Assembly: GCA_002633025.1 (NCBI GenBank)
Contig: NMRB01000531.1
Location: forward strand, 147,408-211,407
Direction of reading: 5' to 3'
DNA: 64,000 nt
Source: Notospermus geniculatus
Lineage: Eukaryota; Nemertea; Pilidiophora; Heteronemertea; Lineidae
How positions within the stretch are numbered: position 1 is the first letter of the stretch; each line of letters opens with the position of its first letter. This document shows, in pieces, positions 43,844 to 53,898 of this stretch. Position numbers and translations under genes: made by a program. Below the pieces are notes generated by a model that did no database searches, was not told the DNA's origin, and saw only the letters and a list, made by a program, of their open reading frames with translations.

Positions 43844-44073
43844 ATAGAGCTTGTGCAGATGACGTCGTCACGAAAAAATCCGCCATCTTGCCGGTCAAAC
43901 TGACGTCAAATGACATCGGCGACCCACGTGTTGCAGTTTGTCATCAGCGCAAGTGGAATGTTGCGTCTTCAACCATGACGCGATCTGTATGTGGCGCACT
44001 TTGTCGTTGACCACCAGCATGGTGGACCGCTGGTCAAAAGTGACGTCACAATGAGCCGCTGCACAAGCTCTAT
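43844..44073. mobile_element. CRE-MITE copy 2
   Basis: Ends TAGAGCTTGTGCAGATGACG and GCTGCACAAGCTCTA. It is closely alike to the copy at 687-916 in the interior (CACGAAAAAATCCGCCATCT, CATGACGCGATCTG). Confidence 0.9.
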
Positions 44074-44161
44074 AGCTATGTTCCTGTTTAATTACACAGG
44101 AGGAAACCAGAGGCCAAGTTGATCTGCATTTTCAAAGGGAGTTATTCCAGCATATCACATT

Positions 44162-44404
44162 AGACGATTCTCAAATTCGCAGTTCTGCACACTTCTGCCG
44201 AAATTGCAACCACAACTCGATCTGAAACCAGGTGACGTGACGCCATCCATGATTCAGCAATGGCCGACTCTGACGCAACATCGTCGAAGTCAATGTCGTG
44301 GGGTTCTCTGCGTCAGGTCATTTAGTTTCAGACCGAGGTTGTGTTTGCGATTTTGGCGGAAGTGCGCAGATCTTTCTAGTTACATCAATTTGGGATTTGT
44401 CTAT
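44162..44404. mobile_element. MITE-A copy 7
   Basis: From AGACGATTCTCAAATTCGCA to CATCAATTTGGGATTTGTCT. Whole. A small SINE-2 tail scrap (ACAGGAGGAAACCAGAGGCC) lies just upstream at 44096. Confidence 0.9.
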
Positions 44405-45691
44405 TGGTCACGCTGAGAACTGACCCCATGACCTTTGGGAAGACAGGCATAGTCGTTCCCTCTACACCACTCTTGCATTTCCAACTTGTTCGGAGGCAAA
44501 ACGAAGGAAAATATTGAATGTTCTCCAGGTGAATTGCATTATGGGTAATTTTCTGACGAAAGAATATTTGTTTCGTTATCGATCGTCGAGAAATGTCGAA
44601 ATTTTATTTGCAAAATGTCAACAGGTGAGATATGGACAGGTAGAGAAATCAAATACGGGGGAAATTGCTTCATTTTTGTTCTCAGTTCAAAAACAAAGTG
44701 TGTTCTGTAATGATTATTACGTGTGTCACTTGCCCTTCTTACACGGAGTGGGTTTGATCCGGTTTAAATCTTTCATCCCTAGGCAATTTTTTCGCCACGA
44801 CACCCAGATCCGAGGCGATTTTCTGAGAGAAAAAATATTGCAGGATTTTTAAAAAAAACTACTTACCCAATCTTATTGTAGAAAATCGGGTTTAGGGGTG
44901 GACGGATATACTCGATCATAGGATTTGAGAATGATTTTGGCGAACGGATATATCCGTCCGTAGGGCTGAAAGAGTTAACTAGTTCACTTGTTTTTTGTAT
45001 CGTGAAACAGTCATATGACCTATACATCCTTCCCTTTTCATGGTACAAAAAGTCAGTGAACTGGCCCGACCTGGATTGGACCGACTCTATGTAAAAAGGG
45101 CTGTCACCAAAAGAAAAGAAGGACTTTGATTACAATCATGATTTATTTGACAAAGCATAAATAATGAGACGGGTAAATTGATCTCCTAAAAGCTATCGAT
45201 GGCAGATATACAGAAAATACGCGGAAAAAGGACAAAAGCAAATGCTATCAAATAATACATTATATGAACGGAATGTTAAAAGCTTCGGAAAAAACGTGCT
45301 TAATGCGTCAACGCGATTGTTTTACATTGTTATGAAAGCTATAAAGCAACCTCAAAAATGTCAAAAAAAACATGTCTCTTGAGGGCCTCTGGCATGTGAA
45401 ATAACTGGATTAGGTTTCGAGCCGTTGCCGTGGCAACTGGCTGCGAAACAGTAGGCCGCACCTACAAAGTGGAGGCAGTAACCATATTTAGCCGTTCGAT
45501 TCACATGACTTCTGCCGACGGTTGATCAACGTGATAGCTTATTAGATATGAATAAGAATCGATCGGGTTTGATGGATTTGTGATTTTTATATTGCCGTGT
45601 TATGTTTAGAGAGAAAAGGTCTTCTAAAGATAAACTAATCCAGTCAAGGAATCTCATCAAAGCCTTGCTTTACCAGTGGATTAATTAGATA
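44405..45691. other. No gene; X-box
   Basis: A 112-codon + strand frame (44514-44852) has no domain or splice context. The sequence is AT-rich and repeat-free from about 45100 to 45690, apart from the X-box at 45424. Confidence 0.4.
45424..45437 (+). promoter_or_regulatory. RFX X-box consensus match
   Basis: GTTGCCGTGGCAAC is a consensus match with symmetric half-sites. Confidence 0.4.
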
Positions 45692-46010
45692 TCGTCATTG
45701 GCAACAGGATTAACCCTTTCATTGCTGGTGGCAATCTCATCAAAATGATAAACCTGCCAAATCCTGTAATCTTACAGAAACCCTTTCACATAGGTATTCA
45801 TTGGAAAGTGCTCACTGAGAGCTTTCCAATGAATACCTATGTGACAGGGTTACAGGGACCCTGTCACATAGGTTTTCAATGGAAAGTGCTCTCTGAGATC
45901 TTTCCATTGAAGACGTATGTGATAGGTTTACAAGGACCCTTTCATTGGAAAGTGCTCACTGAGAGCTTTCCCGGAATGAATACCTATGTGACAGGGTTTT
46001 ACTTGCAAAC
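45692..46010. repeat. Hairpin-H, three units in tandem
   Basis: The first unit is a perfect palindromic stem: CACATAGGTATTCATTGGAA on the left, its complement on the right, and a loop of about 13 bases. Two more units follow with changes in arms and loop. The region before it (TTAACCCTTTCATTGCTGGT) is also shared loosely with the other H loci. Confidence 0.9.
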
Positions 46011-46506
46011 TTTTAACATATTTCCATTTTCGACAAAATCGGCCTTTTGGCAGTGAAAGTCTTCACCTTTTAGTGTGGATCTTGACTTGGGGTGTTTTAC
46101 CAATACCAGTGGATGACAGGTTGTACGCTTTGAAGGAATGGTTAAAAACACTCGTTGGCTTCTCATTGTGAACTAAAATACACAATTGAAATGGTATCTG
46201 TTATTCCAATGAGTATATTCCCCACATCCACATGGTATGCACACTTCCCTGAATAAAATGAAAACAAAACGGTCTCTCTGATTAATGATGAAGGTATGTG
46301 GATCAGTATCCAACCAAAAACAGAGAGGATGGGTCTACAGGTTGTTGGAGAGTAAAATCTAACAGACTAGGGTACTATAAGTGTGAAAAATATACACGAG
46401 TTGAGAGACGAGGCTCACCAAACACAACATTATTGGCGCTGAAGGAGTGAATGTCGTCCACTCTGAATCCTAACCCCTGGCCCCTACCCCACAACCCTTC
46501 ATACCT

Positions 46507-46663
46507 GGGCTGGGTTGCACAAAACTCATGTTAGCGCTAACATGATGTTAGCGCTAACATCATGTTAAATGACGTAAAATGACAATGGATTTTGACGTCA
46601 TCTAACATAAAAGTTAGCGCTAACACCATGTTAGCGCTAACATGAGTTTTGTGCAACCGGCCC
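46507..46663. mobile_element. MITE-L, present in copy 1 only
   Basis: The arms run from GGGCTGGGTTGCACAAAACT to AGTTTTGTGCAACCGGCCC, with repeated ATGTTAGCGCTAACAT palindromes. The paired site in copy 2 (about 48362) reads straight through as ATACCTGGCCTCCTACTCC. Confidence 0.9.
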
Positions 46664-46769
46664 CTCGCCTCCTACTCCTGACCCCTAAAGCTCATTCCTA
46701 ATCCTAACCCCACCCCCTAACCCTGACCCTTACAAGCAGCCATTACCCTGGATACTGGGTACCCTGTTA

Positions 46770-46842
46770 GAGACTGGGTATTGAACCCCAGAGCCTCAGA
46801 GGTGACAAATGTTGATGTTTTCACTGCGCCACTCTGGCAGCC
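46770..46842 (-). repeat. SINE-2 head fragment (copy 1)
   Basis: GTATTGAACCCCAGAGCCTC to GCCACTCTGGCAGCC. The same fragment is at 48470-48542 in copy 2. Confidence 0.75.
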
Positions 46843-46910
46843 TCCCTGCCTGCAACTTGTGAACTGGTTTTGATCTGGAGCTCGGCCAGTAAATAAATTG
46901 ACAACTGTGA

Positions 46911-47928
46911 CTAGCGCCACCTAGCAATGATGACCGACCCTAGTCTGTGTCGAATTCAGATGAGTACCATGCTAATCCGGCAAGAACTGCTGAATATAGG
47001 CAGTATTTCCATCGAACTATCACCTAATCAGATCACACCTCGTCATACATATCAATATCCCTGCGTGGCTCCGATACTAATAAGACCCGTCTCAGCAGCC
47101 GTGGTGTATCGTCCGCGTATCGATCCGGGCCACAGGTGGTGTGGATGATTTCGGCTGTAAACTCGGTATATCCTCCATGTTGACTCATTTAGTGATCCTA
47201 TGATGGGAATGTAGCGGGTACTGGGGACTGAATGAAGTATTTTAACCCTTGCCCCCTGGTGGCTGATTTTGGGCAAGGCCCATATGTTCTTCTGCGGTTG
47301 GTAGTGTTGACCATCAAATTGTCCGATGAAACTGGCAGTTTATCAAAGATCCTCCGCCGTATCCCACAGCTTTGTCGTCAGGGTGGTTGGTTCTGGCCAG
47401 AATTCCTGTCGACTGGCCACCAGGGGAAGACAAAGGACGTGTTCAGGGGTTTGCTTGCTATCTTGTCGTTCGAGAGGATTTGCCATCTGCTGGAGATCCT
47501 CCGCCGTTCCCCACAGCTTTGTCTTCAGGGTGGTTGGTTCCGGCCAGTATTCCTGTCGACTGGTCGTCAGGGGACAGGTCTGTAGGATGTGTCAGGGGTT
47601 CACTCGCCATCTCCACATTCATAGTTGGCTGTCACTGGTACTCCAATTTGCCTGTTGTTGGCCTTGGTGTCTTCCTACTTACGACACTTTGTTTCTTTCT
47701 CACACAAAAACCCAGCGAGATCAAACATTTGGAAAGCTAACGAACGATACCAACACAATATTTATGAAATAGTTTGTAACCGTTGAGTTTGTTCAAGCAC
47801 GTTCACTTGTGTTTTGGTGGAATACTTGTCTGTTTAGACAGCCTCCGTTTCAACACACTCTCAGCTGGCTCTAGTTTCACGTTAGATACCTGTACGAGTG
47901 ATGGTGATGTTTTCTGCTAGGTGGCGCC
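46911..47928. repeat. ~1-kb unit bounded by CTCF-like inverted ends
   Basis: GCGCCACCTAGCA near 46914 and its complement TGCTAGGTGGCGC at 47915 face each other. The same arrangement recurs in copy 2 (48608-49810). It may be an element whose 13-bp ends happen to be CTCF-core words. Confidence 0.45.
47340..47610 (+). repeat. ~165-bp VNTR, two units
   Basis: Each unit contains GATCCTCCGCCGT, CAGGGTGGTTGGTTC and CCTGTCGACTGG. A single relative lies at 2698-2840. Confidence 0.85.
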
Positions 47929-48076
47929 AGTGAATCTTTGTATCTTATTTCTGTATTCTTTTCATTCTGGTACTTCTCATCTGTGGAAGAGAACATCTTG
48001 GAAGACGAGCTTTTGAAAAGTACCCAGTCTTGAGATCTGTACCCAGCCTTGAGATCTGTACCCAGTCTTGAGATCT

Positions 48077-48077
48077 N
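48077..48077. other. Unknown base at a duplication junction
   Basis: The N separates AGATCT of the 19-bp minisatellite from TCCCCACATCC, the start of duplication copy 2. It is most simply a contig join. Confidence 0.85.
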
Positions 48078-48469
48078 TCCCCACATCCACATGGTATGCA
48101 CACTTCCCTGAATAAAATGAAAACAAAACGGTCTCTCTGATTAATGATGAAGGTATGTGGATCAGTATCCGACCAAAAACAGAGAGGATGGGCCTACAGG
48201 TTGTTGGAGAATAAAATCAGACAGGCTACAGGATAATATAAAAGTGAAAAGACGAGTTGAGAGAGCCGAACACCAAACACAACATTATTGGCGCTGAGGG
48301 AGTGAATGTCGTCCACTCTGAATCCTACCCACTGGGCCCTATCCCACAACCCTTGATACCTGGCCTCCTACTCCTGACCCCTAATGCTCATTCCTTATCC
48401 TGTCCCCAACCCCCTAACCGTGACCCTTACAGACAGCCATTACCCTGGATACTGGGTACCCTGTTAGAG

Positions 48470-48542
48470 ACTGGGTATTGAACCCCAGAGCCTCCGAGGT
48501 GACAGATGTTGATGTTTTCACTACACCACTCTGACAGCCTGT
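48470..48542 (-). repeat. SINE-2 head fragment (copy 2)
   Basis: The counterpart of 46770-46842 with a few substitutions (GCCTCCGAGGTGACAGATGT). Confidence 0.75.
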
Positions 48543-49039
48543 CTGCCTGCAACTTGTGAACTGGTTTTGATCTGGAGCTCGGCCAGTATATAAATTGACA
48601 ACTGTGACTAGCGCCACCTAGCAATGACGACCGACCCTAGTCTGTGTCGAATTTTAGATGAGTGCCATGCTAATCCGGCAAGAACTGCTGAGTGTAGGCA
48701 GTACTTCCATCCAAACTATCACCTAATCAGATCACACCTCGTCATACATATCAATATCTCTGCGTGGCTCCGATACTAATGAGACCCGTCTCAGCAGCCG
48801 TGGTGTATCGTCCGCGTATCGATCCGGGCCACAGGTGGTGTGGATGATTTCGGCTGTAAACTGGGTTTATCCTCCATGTTGACTCATTTAGTGATCCTAT
48901 GATGGGAATGTAGCGGTACTGGGGACTGAATGAAGTATTTTAACCCTTGCCCCCGGTGGCTGATTTTGGGCAAGGCCCATATGTTCTTCTGCGGTTGGTA
49001 GTGTTGACCATCAAATTGTTCGATGAAACTGGCAGTTTA

Positions 49040-49510
49040 TCAAAGATCCTCCGCTGTACCCCACAGCTTTGTCTTCAGGGTGGTTGGTTCTGGCCAGAAT
49101 TCCTGTCGACTGGTCATCAGGGGACAGGTCTGTAGGATGTGTTCGGGGGTTAGCTCACCACCTCCACATTCACAGGCTGTGGCTTGAATTCCAAGCCTGG
49201 TTGAGAGGACTTGCCGTCCGCCGGATAACCTCTGCCATTCCCCCCAGTTTTGTCTTCAGGGTGGTTGGTTCCAGTCAGAATTCCTGTCGACTGGCCACCA
49301 GGGGAAGACAAAGGATGTGTTCAGGGGTTTGCTTGCAATCTTGTCGTTCGAGAGGATTTGCCGTCTGCTGGAGATCCTCCGCCGTTCCCCACAGCTTTGT
49401 CTTCAGGGTGGTTGGTTCCGGCCAGTATTCCGGTCGACTGCTCGTCAGGGGACAGGTCTGTAGGATGTGTCAGGGGTTCGCTCGCCATCTCCACGTTCAT
49501 AGTTGGCCGT
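49040..49510 (+). repeat. ~165-bp VNTR, three units
   Basis: The same unit as at 47340-47610. The extra unit (about 49220-49370) begins CGGATAACCTCTGCCATTCC. Confidence 0.85.
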
Positions 49511-49902
49511 CACTCGTACATACTTCAATTTGCCTGTTGTTTGCATTGGTGTCTTCCTACTTATGACACTTTGTTTCTTTCTCACACAAAAACCCAGTGA
49601 GATCAAACATTTGGAAAGCTAACGAACGATACCAACACAATATTTATGAAATAGTTTGTAACCGTTGAGTTTGTTCAAGCACGTTCGCTTGTGTTTTGGT
49701 GGAATACTTGTCTGTTTAGACAGCCTCCGTTTCAACACACTCTCAGCTGGCTCTAGTTTCACGTTAGATACCTGTACGAATAATGGTGATGTTTTCTGCT
49801 AGGTGGCGCCAGTGAATCTTTGTGTCTCATTTCTGTATCGTTTTCATTTTGGTACTTCTCATCCGTGGAAGTGAACATCTTGAAAGATAAGCTTTTTGAA
49901 AA

Positions 49903-50390
49903 GTACCCAGCCTTGACATCTGTACCCAGTCTTGAGATCTGTACCCAGTCTTGAGATCTGTACCCAGTCTTGAGACCTGTACCCAGGCTTGAGATCTGTA
50001 CCCAGTCTTGAGATCTGTACCCAGTCTTGAGATCTGTACCCAGTCTTGAGATCTGTACCCAGTCTTGACATCTGTACCCAGTCTTAAGATCTGTACCCAT
50101 TCTTGAGATCTGTACCCAGCCTTGAGATCTGTACCCAGTCTTGAGATCTGCACCCAGCCTTGACATTGGTACCGAGCCTTGCAATCTGTACCCAGCCTTG
50201 AGATCCGTACCCAGTCTTGAGGTCTGTACCCAATCTTGAGGTCCATACCCAGTCTTGAGATCTGTACCCATTCTTGAGAGCCATACCCACTTAGGAGATC
50301 TATTCCCAGCCTTGAGATCAGTACCCAGTTTTGAGATTGGTCCGTACCCAGTTTTGAGATTGGTACCCAGCCTTGAGATCCATACCCATA
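49903..50390 (-). repeat. 19-bp minisatellite, about 26 units
   Basis: The unit is TACCCAGTCTTGAGATCTG on the + strand. It keeps all three - strand frames open, which is why frames of 225, 189 and 70 codons coexist. The repeated peptides (SRLGTDLKTGYRSQDWVQI) are a by-product of a 57-base super-period and not evidence of a protein. Confidence 0.95.
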
Positions 50391-50884
50391 AAACATTTAT
50401 TGCAAACTTTCTATGGTCATCATTGATTTGCTCCATCAGAAAAGGTCAGTGTACATAAAACGCCAGCGATTTTGCGTCATTGAACCTGATAAAGCTAAAA
50501 GTGTATCCGTCGGATGAAAGTAGCTGAGTGACTCAGGAATCGATGAAGTCAGTCATGATTCAAGATGACTTTCGATCACAATTTCAATTCTCTATACATG
50601 TATCCCGATCATAGCATTCTGCGTACAGCGTTCTCTGATGCATGTCATGAGGCCAGACAGGTCCGTGTTTTCCATCCACCACCCCTCGAGGGTACGCGAC
50701 ATGAATAACTCAATGAGAGGAAATTGAAATTGTAATTAATGCAGATCTCTGATAGGCTGGGTCACGGGTCGTGAACCAAGGGACATAAGGAATATGCTAG
50801 GGGCAATTTGGAATATTAACCCATTTCTGGTCAAGCGTATAAAAGCCTACTTGTAGCATATTCTAACAGATAGGCCTACAGTTC
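50391..50884. other. No gene recognised
   Basis: Unassigned. Confidence 0.5.
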
Positions 50885-51240
50885 TGCTAGCTGGTGTATC
50901 AGCAACATGGGTTGTCCTTTTGTAACCAGTTCACCTATAAAGCCAAACTTGTTACACATGTACCCCCAGGTCAGCTAGCTGTGGTATTAGCGCTATGGTT
51001 TAGTTGACCCATATAGCCAAACTTGGTACATGTACCCCCTGGTCAGTTTGCTGTGGTATTAGCACTATGGTTTGTCTGTTTCAAACAGTTGACCTATATA
51101 GCCAAACTTGGTACACATGTACCCCCAGGTCAGTTTGCTGCGGTTTTTCGCACCATGGTTTGTCTGTTGTAGCCAGTCAGGGTTGACCTATATGAGCCAG
51201 ACTTGGTACACATGTACCCCTAGGTCAGTCATCTCAAAAT
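50885..51240 (+). repeat. ~85-bp tandem repeat, about four units
   Basis: Units share TATAGCCAAACTTGGTACAC, ATGTACCCCCAGGTCAG and GTGGTATTAGC.CTATGGTT. A degraded fifth unit may lie near 51345-51400. It is immediately upstream of the candidate gene. Confidence 0.85.
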
Positions 51241-51782
51241 TCAGAGTCTAGACTCAGCCGCTGGGAAACTGGTGCCAAAAATCATCTTCCAAGAGGCATA
51301 GATCACTGAAAGATGCAACTTAGCAGGGTCCCAGAAACAGAACAGTTGACCTGTACTGTCCAGACTTGGTACATATGTACCCCTAGTCAGGTGGATCTCA
51401 ATATTCAAACAGAGTCAGACTCAGCTGGTCACTGAAGATGTAACCCAGCAGGATCCAGAAACAGTCTGTATCTGTCTGCAGATGCTGTAGCCAACTGAGA
51501 AATCCAAGACAAAAATACCTCGGGACCTGTGTTTGAACTTCTGACCCTCCAACTCCTGTTACATGAGATTGATTAGCATGCCCTATACACCATACACAAG
51601 TTACTCCGAGGTAGAATAGAATGTGCTGCAGTTATAAACACTCACTTGCTGGACAGCCAATTATAAGACCAGTTGATGTTACTTACAAAAATATTTTTCT
51701 GTTTTCCAGAGACAGTTCTTTCAAGCTCAGGAAGCAGTATTTGTCAACTTAATACATTTCTCCAAACTTTCTCTCTTTACAG
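51241..51782. other. Upstream of the candidate gene; possible intron
   Basis: Two good acceptor-like tracts occur: TTTTTCTGTTTTCCAG ending near 51711 and CTTTCTCTCTTTACAG ending at 51782. The sequence just before the second also has a branch-point-like CTTAAT. No upstream exon was identified. Confidence 0.4.
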
Positions 51783-51870
51783 ATGTAACATACATTAGGG
51801 ACAGAAGGATTTGAAACACAGATATATACGATGTTGAAAAGATAGCATTTGGTTTTGTGTGAACGGAATC
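51783..51870 (+). promoter_or_regulatory. Putative 5' UTR with two tiny uORFs
   Basis: If splicing uses the acceptor ending at 51782, the exon opens with ATGTAA, a start-stop, at its first base. A second uORF, ATGTTGAAAAGATAG (four codons), follows near 51830. Both could lower translation of the main frame. This is inference from sequence only. Confidence 0.3.
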
Positions 51871-51937
51871 ATGGCATCGTCCCGATCGTCCTTCGTTGTG
51901 TGCCTTCTCCTTACGATGCTGGATTTCATCATTTCTG
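51871..51937 (+). CDS. Candidate first coding exon: signal peptide
   Basis: ATG at 51871, with G at +4, opens 22 codons plus one base. They encode MASSRSSFVVCLLLTMLDFI then IS. This is a classic secretory signal: a short n-region with one Arg, a hydrophobic core from about residue 8 to 21, and a plausible cleavage after Ser22 or the following Gly. The exon stops at a strong donor, G/GTAAGT at 51938, in phase 1, and is preceded by a strong acceptor at 51782. The short hydrophobic frame with consensus splice sites on both sides is the best evidence for a gene in this window. I do not recognise the family. The product would enter the secretory pathway. A chance frame is not excluded. Confidence 0.5.
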
Positions 51938-52024
51938 GTAAGTTTCATCCATTTTCGATCAGTTTTGCATCTTGCCTATCCATGGCTGCAAATGTCACCC
52001 ATTTGCATTAGCTAGAAAATAGTT

Positions 52025-52310
52025 TGAAGGTCACTCCCTAGGAGAATGAAGGTCGTTTGATGTGAAGGTCACGGCCTAGGAGAAAGAAGGTAGTTTGATT
52101 GAAGGTCATGGCCTTGGAGAATGAAGGTCGTTTGATGTGAAGGTCATGGCCTAGGAGAATGAAGGTCGTTTGATGTGAAGGTCATGGCCTAGGAGAATGA
52201 AGGTCATTTGATGTGAAGGTCATGGCCTTGGAGAATGAAGGTCGTTTGATGTGAAGGTCATGGCCTAGGAGAATGAAGGTCATTTGATGTGAAGGTCATG
52301 GCCTTTGGGT
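52025..52310 (+). repeat. 38-bp minisatellite, about 7 units
   Basis: The unit is GAAGGTCATGGCCTAGGAGA then ATGAAGGTCGTTTGATGT. Most units carry GAAGGTCA, an extended nuclear-receptor half-site. Confidence 0.95.
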
Positions 52311-52317
52311 AGCTTCA

Positions 52318-52462
52318 CATGGCTATTGGATCATAGCTGAACTCATAATAATAATAATGCCTTAATCATGGCTATTGGTTTATAGCCAAGCTCATTATCA
52401 TAATTTATGGTTTGATTATGGCTATTGGCTTGGCTAAGCTCATTATCATAATATATGCTTTA
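52318..52462 (+). repeat. ~50-bp tandem repeat, three units
   Basis: CATGGCTATTGG, TATAGC or equivalent, and GCTCATTATCATAATTTATG recur three times with drift. Confidence 0.8.
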
Positions 52463-52964
52463 AATGCTAGAAAGAATCATCTGGTTGGCCTCTGTTACAA
52501 AAGGTTGAGTCAAATGTTCTCCTGGAGCGATATTGAGGTGAAACCATAGCTGTTTACTTTGTAATCCAACCCAGGGCAAACTCATTTGTTGCTTGTTCGA
52601 GGCTGCTGAGATCTATAACTGTGTAATATGATGGCGATGCCTCGTAGCTCTTCAGCTATTTTGACGGCTTTCGCCAACTGGCGAAGTAAGCGAACGTTTC
52701 AGAGAAAAACGTGAGTTTGTTGGGAAGGTGGAGGTTGGTTCTCGACGTGCTGAGTGTGGGGCCAACAGTCGAACGATTTGCTGGGGTAAGGCTCACCCTT
52801 TATGGGCTGAGGCTGTTTCGAGGAATATTAGCAAATTCCAGGAAATCCTAAACTTGACGTGTCTCTCCAGCTAAAAGACTTGTGTCCAAGAAACCAGGCA
52901 AGGAGGACTTTCAAAGGAGATGAAGTTCCACGTTCCAATACAAGTTCCGCCCCTCCATTCTGTG
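52463..52964. other. No gene recognised
   Basis: Unassigned; within the putative intron. Confidence 0.45.
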
Positions 52965-53402
52965 AGTCTGCTGCTCCCCCCAATCTGTCCAGTGGAGATA
53001 TCTGTCATGCCTTTTGGAGGTGTGGTCCATCCACCCCACCACAGTGGAGATTACTGCCCTCTGTATGTCTGCTGGTCCACCCACCCTATCGTAATCTGCC
53101 CAGCGGAGATCACTGCCTGTATGTGTGCTGATCCATCCACCTCACCACAATCTGTCCATGGAGATACCTGCTTTCTGTGCATCTGCTGGTCCACCCACCT
53201 GACTTAAATCTGCCCATTGGAGATTACTGCTTCTCTCTGCTATCCACCCACCCCAAACAATTGGCCCAGTGGAGATCACTGCTTCTGTAGGTCTGCTGGT
53301 CTGCCCACCGTACTAAAATCTGTCCAGTGGAGATCACTGCTTGTCTTTGCTCGTACCCCCACCTGACTAAAATCTGTCCAGTGGAGATCACTGCCAGCGT
53401 GA
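52965..53402 (+). repeat. ~55-65-bp tandem repeat, about seven units
   Basis: Units share AATCTGTCCAGTGGAGATCA then CTGC and TCTGCTGGTCCACCCACC. The Cys/Pro-rich open frames across it (52859-53207, about 90 codons) are repeat-derived. Confidence 0.9.
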
Positions 53403-53898
53403 TTGAAGCCTGGGCCTCCAGCTTCGTGACCTTAAGAAAAAATGTATCTATCATAGATGTTAGGAAGGTTTTGTTTGTAAGTTGTTGGAAGATGACAGGT
53501 CTATGCCATTACCTTTCATCACAGCTCATTGCTAGGTGGGGGTTCCAATTCGCTATCCGCTATCCGTTCTGAAAAATTCTTCGTGNGGGGGGGGGGGATG
53601 TGGTGCAGGATGGAGTTACACGGTCATGAGACTGAAGTCCCGTTTCCAAAACAGTTCCCGTTCCTGTTTCCCATTTCCACCGGGTTCTGCAATCAGCGGT
53701 GCAACTTTCACAGGTTTTGAAGACCATTTGATGGTATTTCACACGTTAACTCATCTACCCCCAGATTCCAGCAGACGACCTCTTCTCTCAACGTTTTCTC
53801 ACATCCGGTGGCACTGATTGAAAAATATTTGAAGAAAAGTTGTTCCTATCAACCATCTGAAGAATGTTTCTTCAAATTTTTTCCATTTTATTTCCAAG
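53403..53898. other. No gene; poly-G with N
   Basis: A G run at 53587-53597 follows N 53586. Frames of 60-93 codons that cross it are unreliable. The last 30 bases form the pyrimidine tract of the putative terminal exon. Confidence 0.45.

Larger units (their letters stand above)
46219..48076 (+). repeat. Duplication D1, copy 1 (probable alternative haplotype)
   Basis: This aligns with 48078 to about 49940 with a few percent mismatch. It carries a 157-bp MITE absent from copy 2 and two rather than three VNTR units. It ends at the N at 48077, inside the start of the 19-bp minisatellite. No genes are recognised; 67-148-codon frames in both copies are repeat-derived or unsupported. Confidence 0.9.
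48078..49940 (+). repeat. Duplication D1, copy 2
   Basis: This is the second version of 46219-48076, without MITE-L but with an extra VNTR unit. It continues unbroken into the long 19-bp minisatellite, of which copy 1 keeps only the first few units. Confidence 0.9.
51938..53898 (+). other. Putative intron of the candidate gene
   Basis: GTAAGT at 51938 to TTTTATTTCCAAG at 53898. It holds three tandem-repeat arrays (52025-52310, 52318-52462, 52965-53402), a poly-G tract with an N at 53586 and otherwise unassigned DNA. Confidence 0.3.

Noticed and set aside
44514-44852. 112-codon + strand frame in AT-rich DNA
   Set aside because: No domain, splice sites or codon pattern distinguish it from chance.
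46690-46735. Telomere-like CCCTAA/CCTAACCC words (also near 28245)
   Set aside because: They are too few and irregular to be interstitial telomeric repeats.
49759-50436. 225-codon - strand frame, the longest in the window
   Set aside because: It is generated by the 19-bp minisatellite, and two other frames are open too. There is no start context, domain or splice support.
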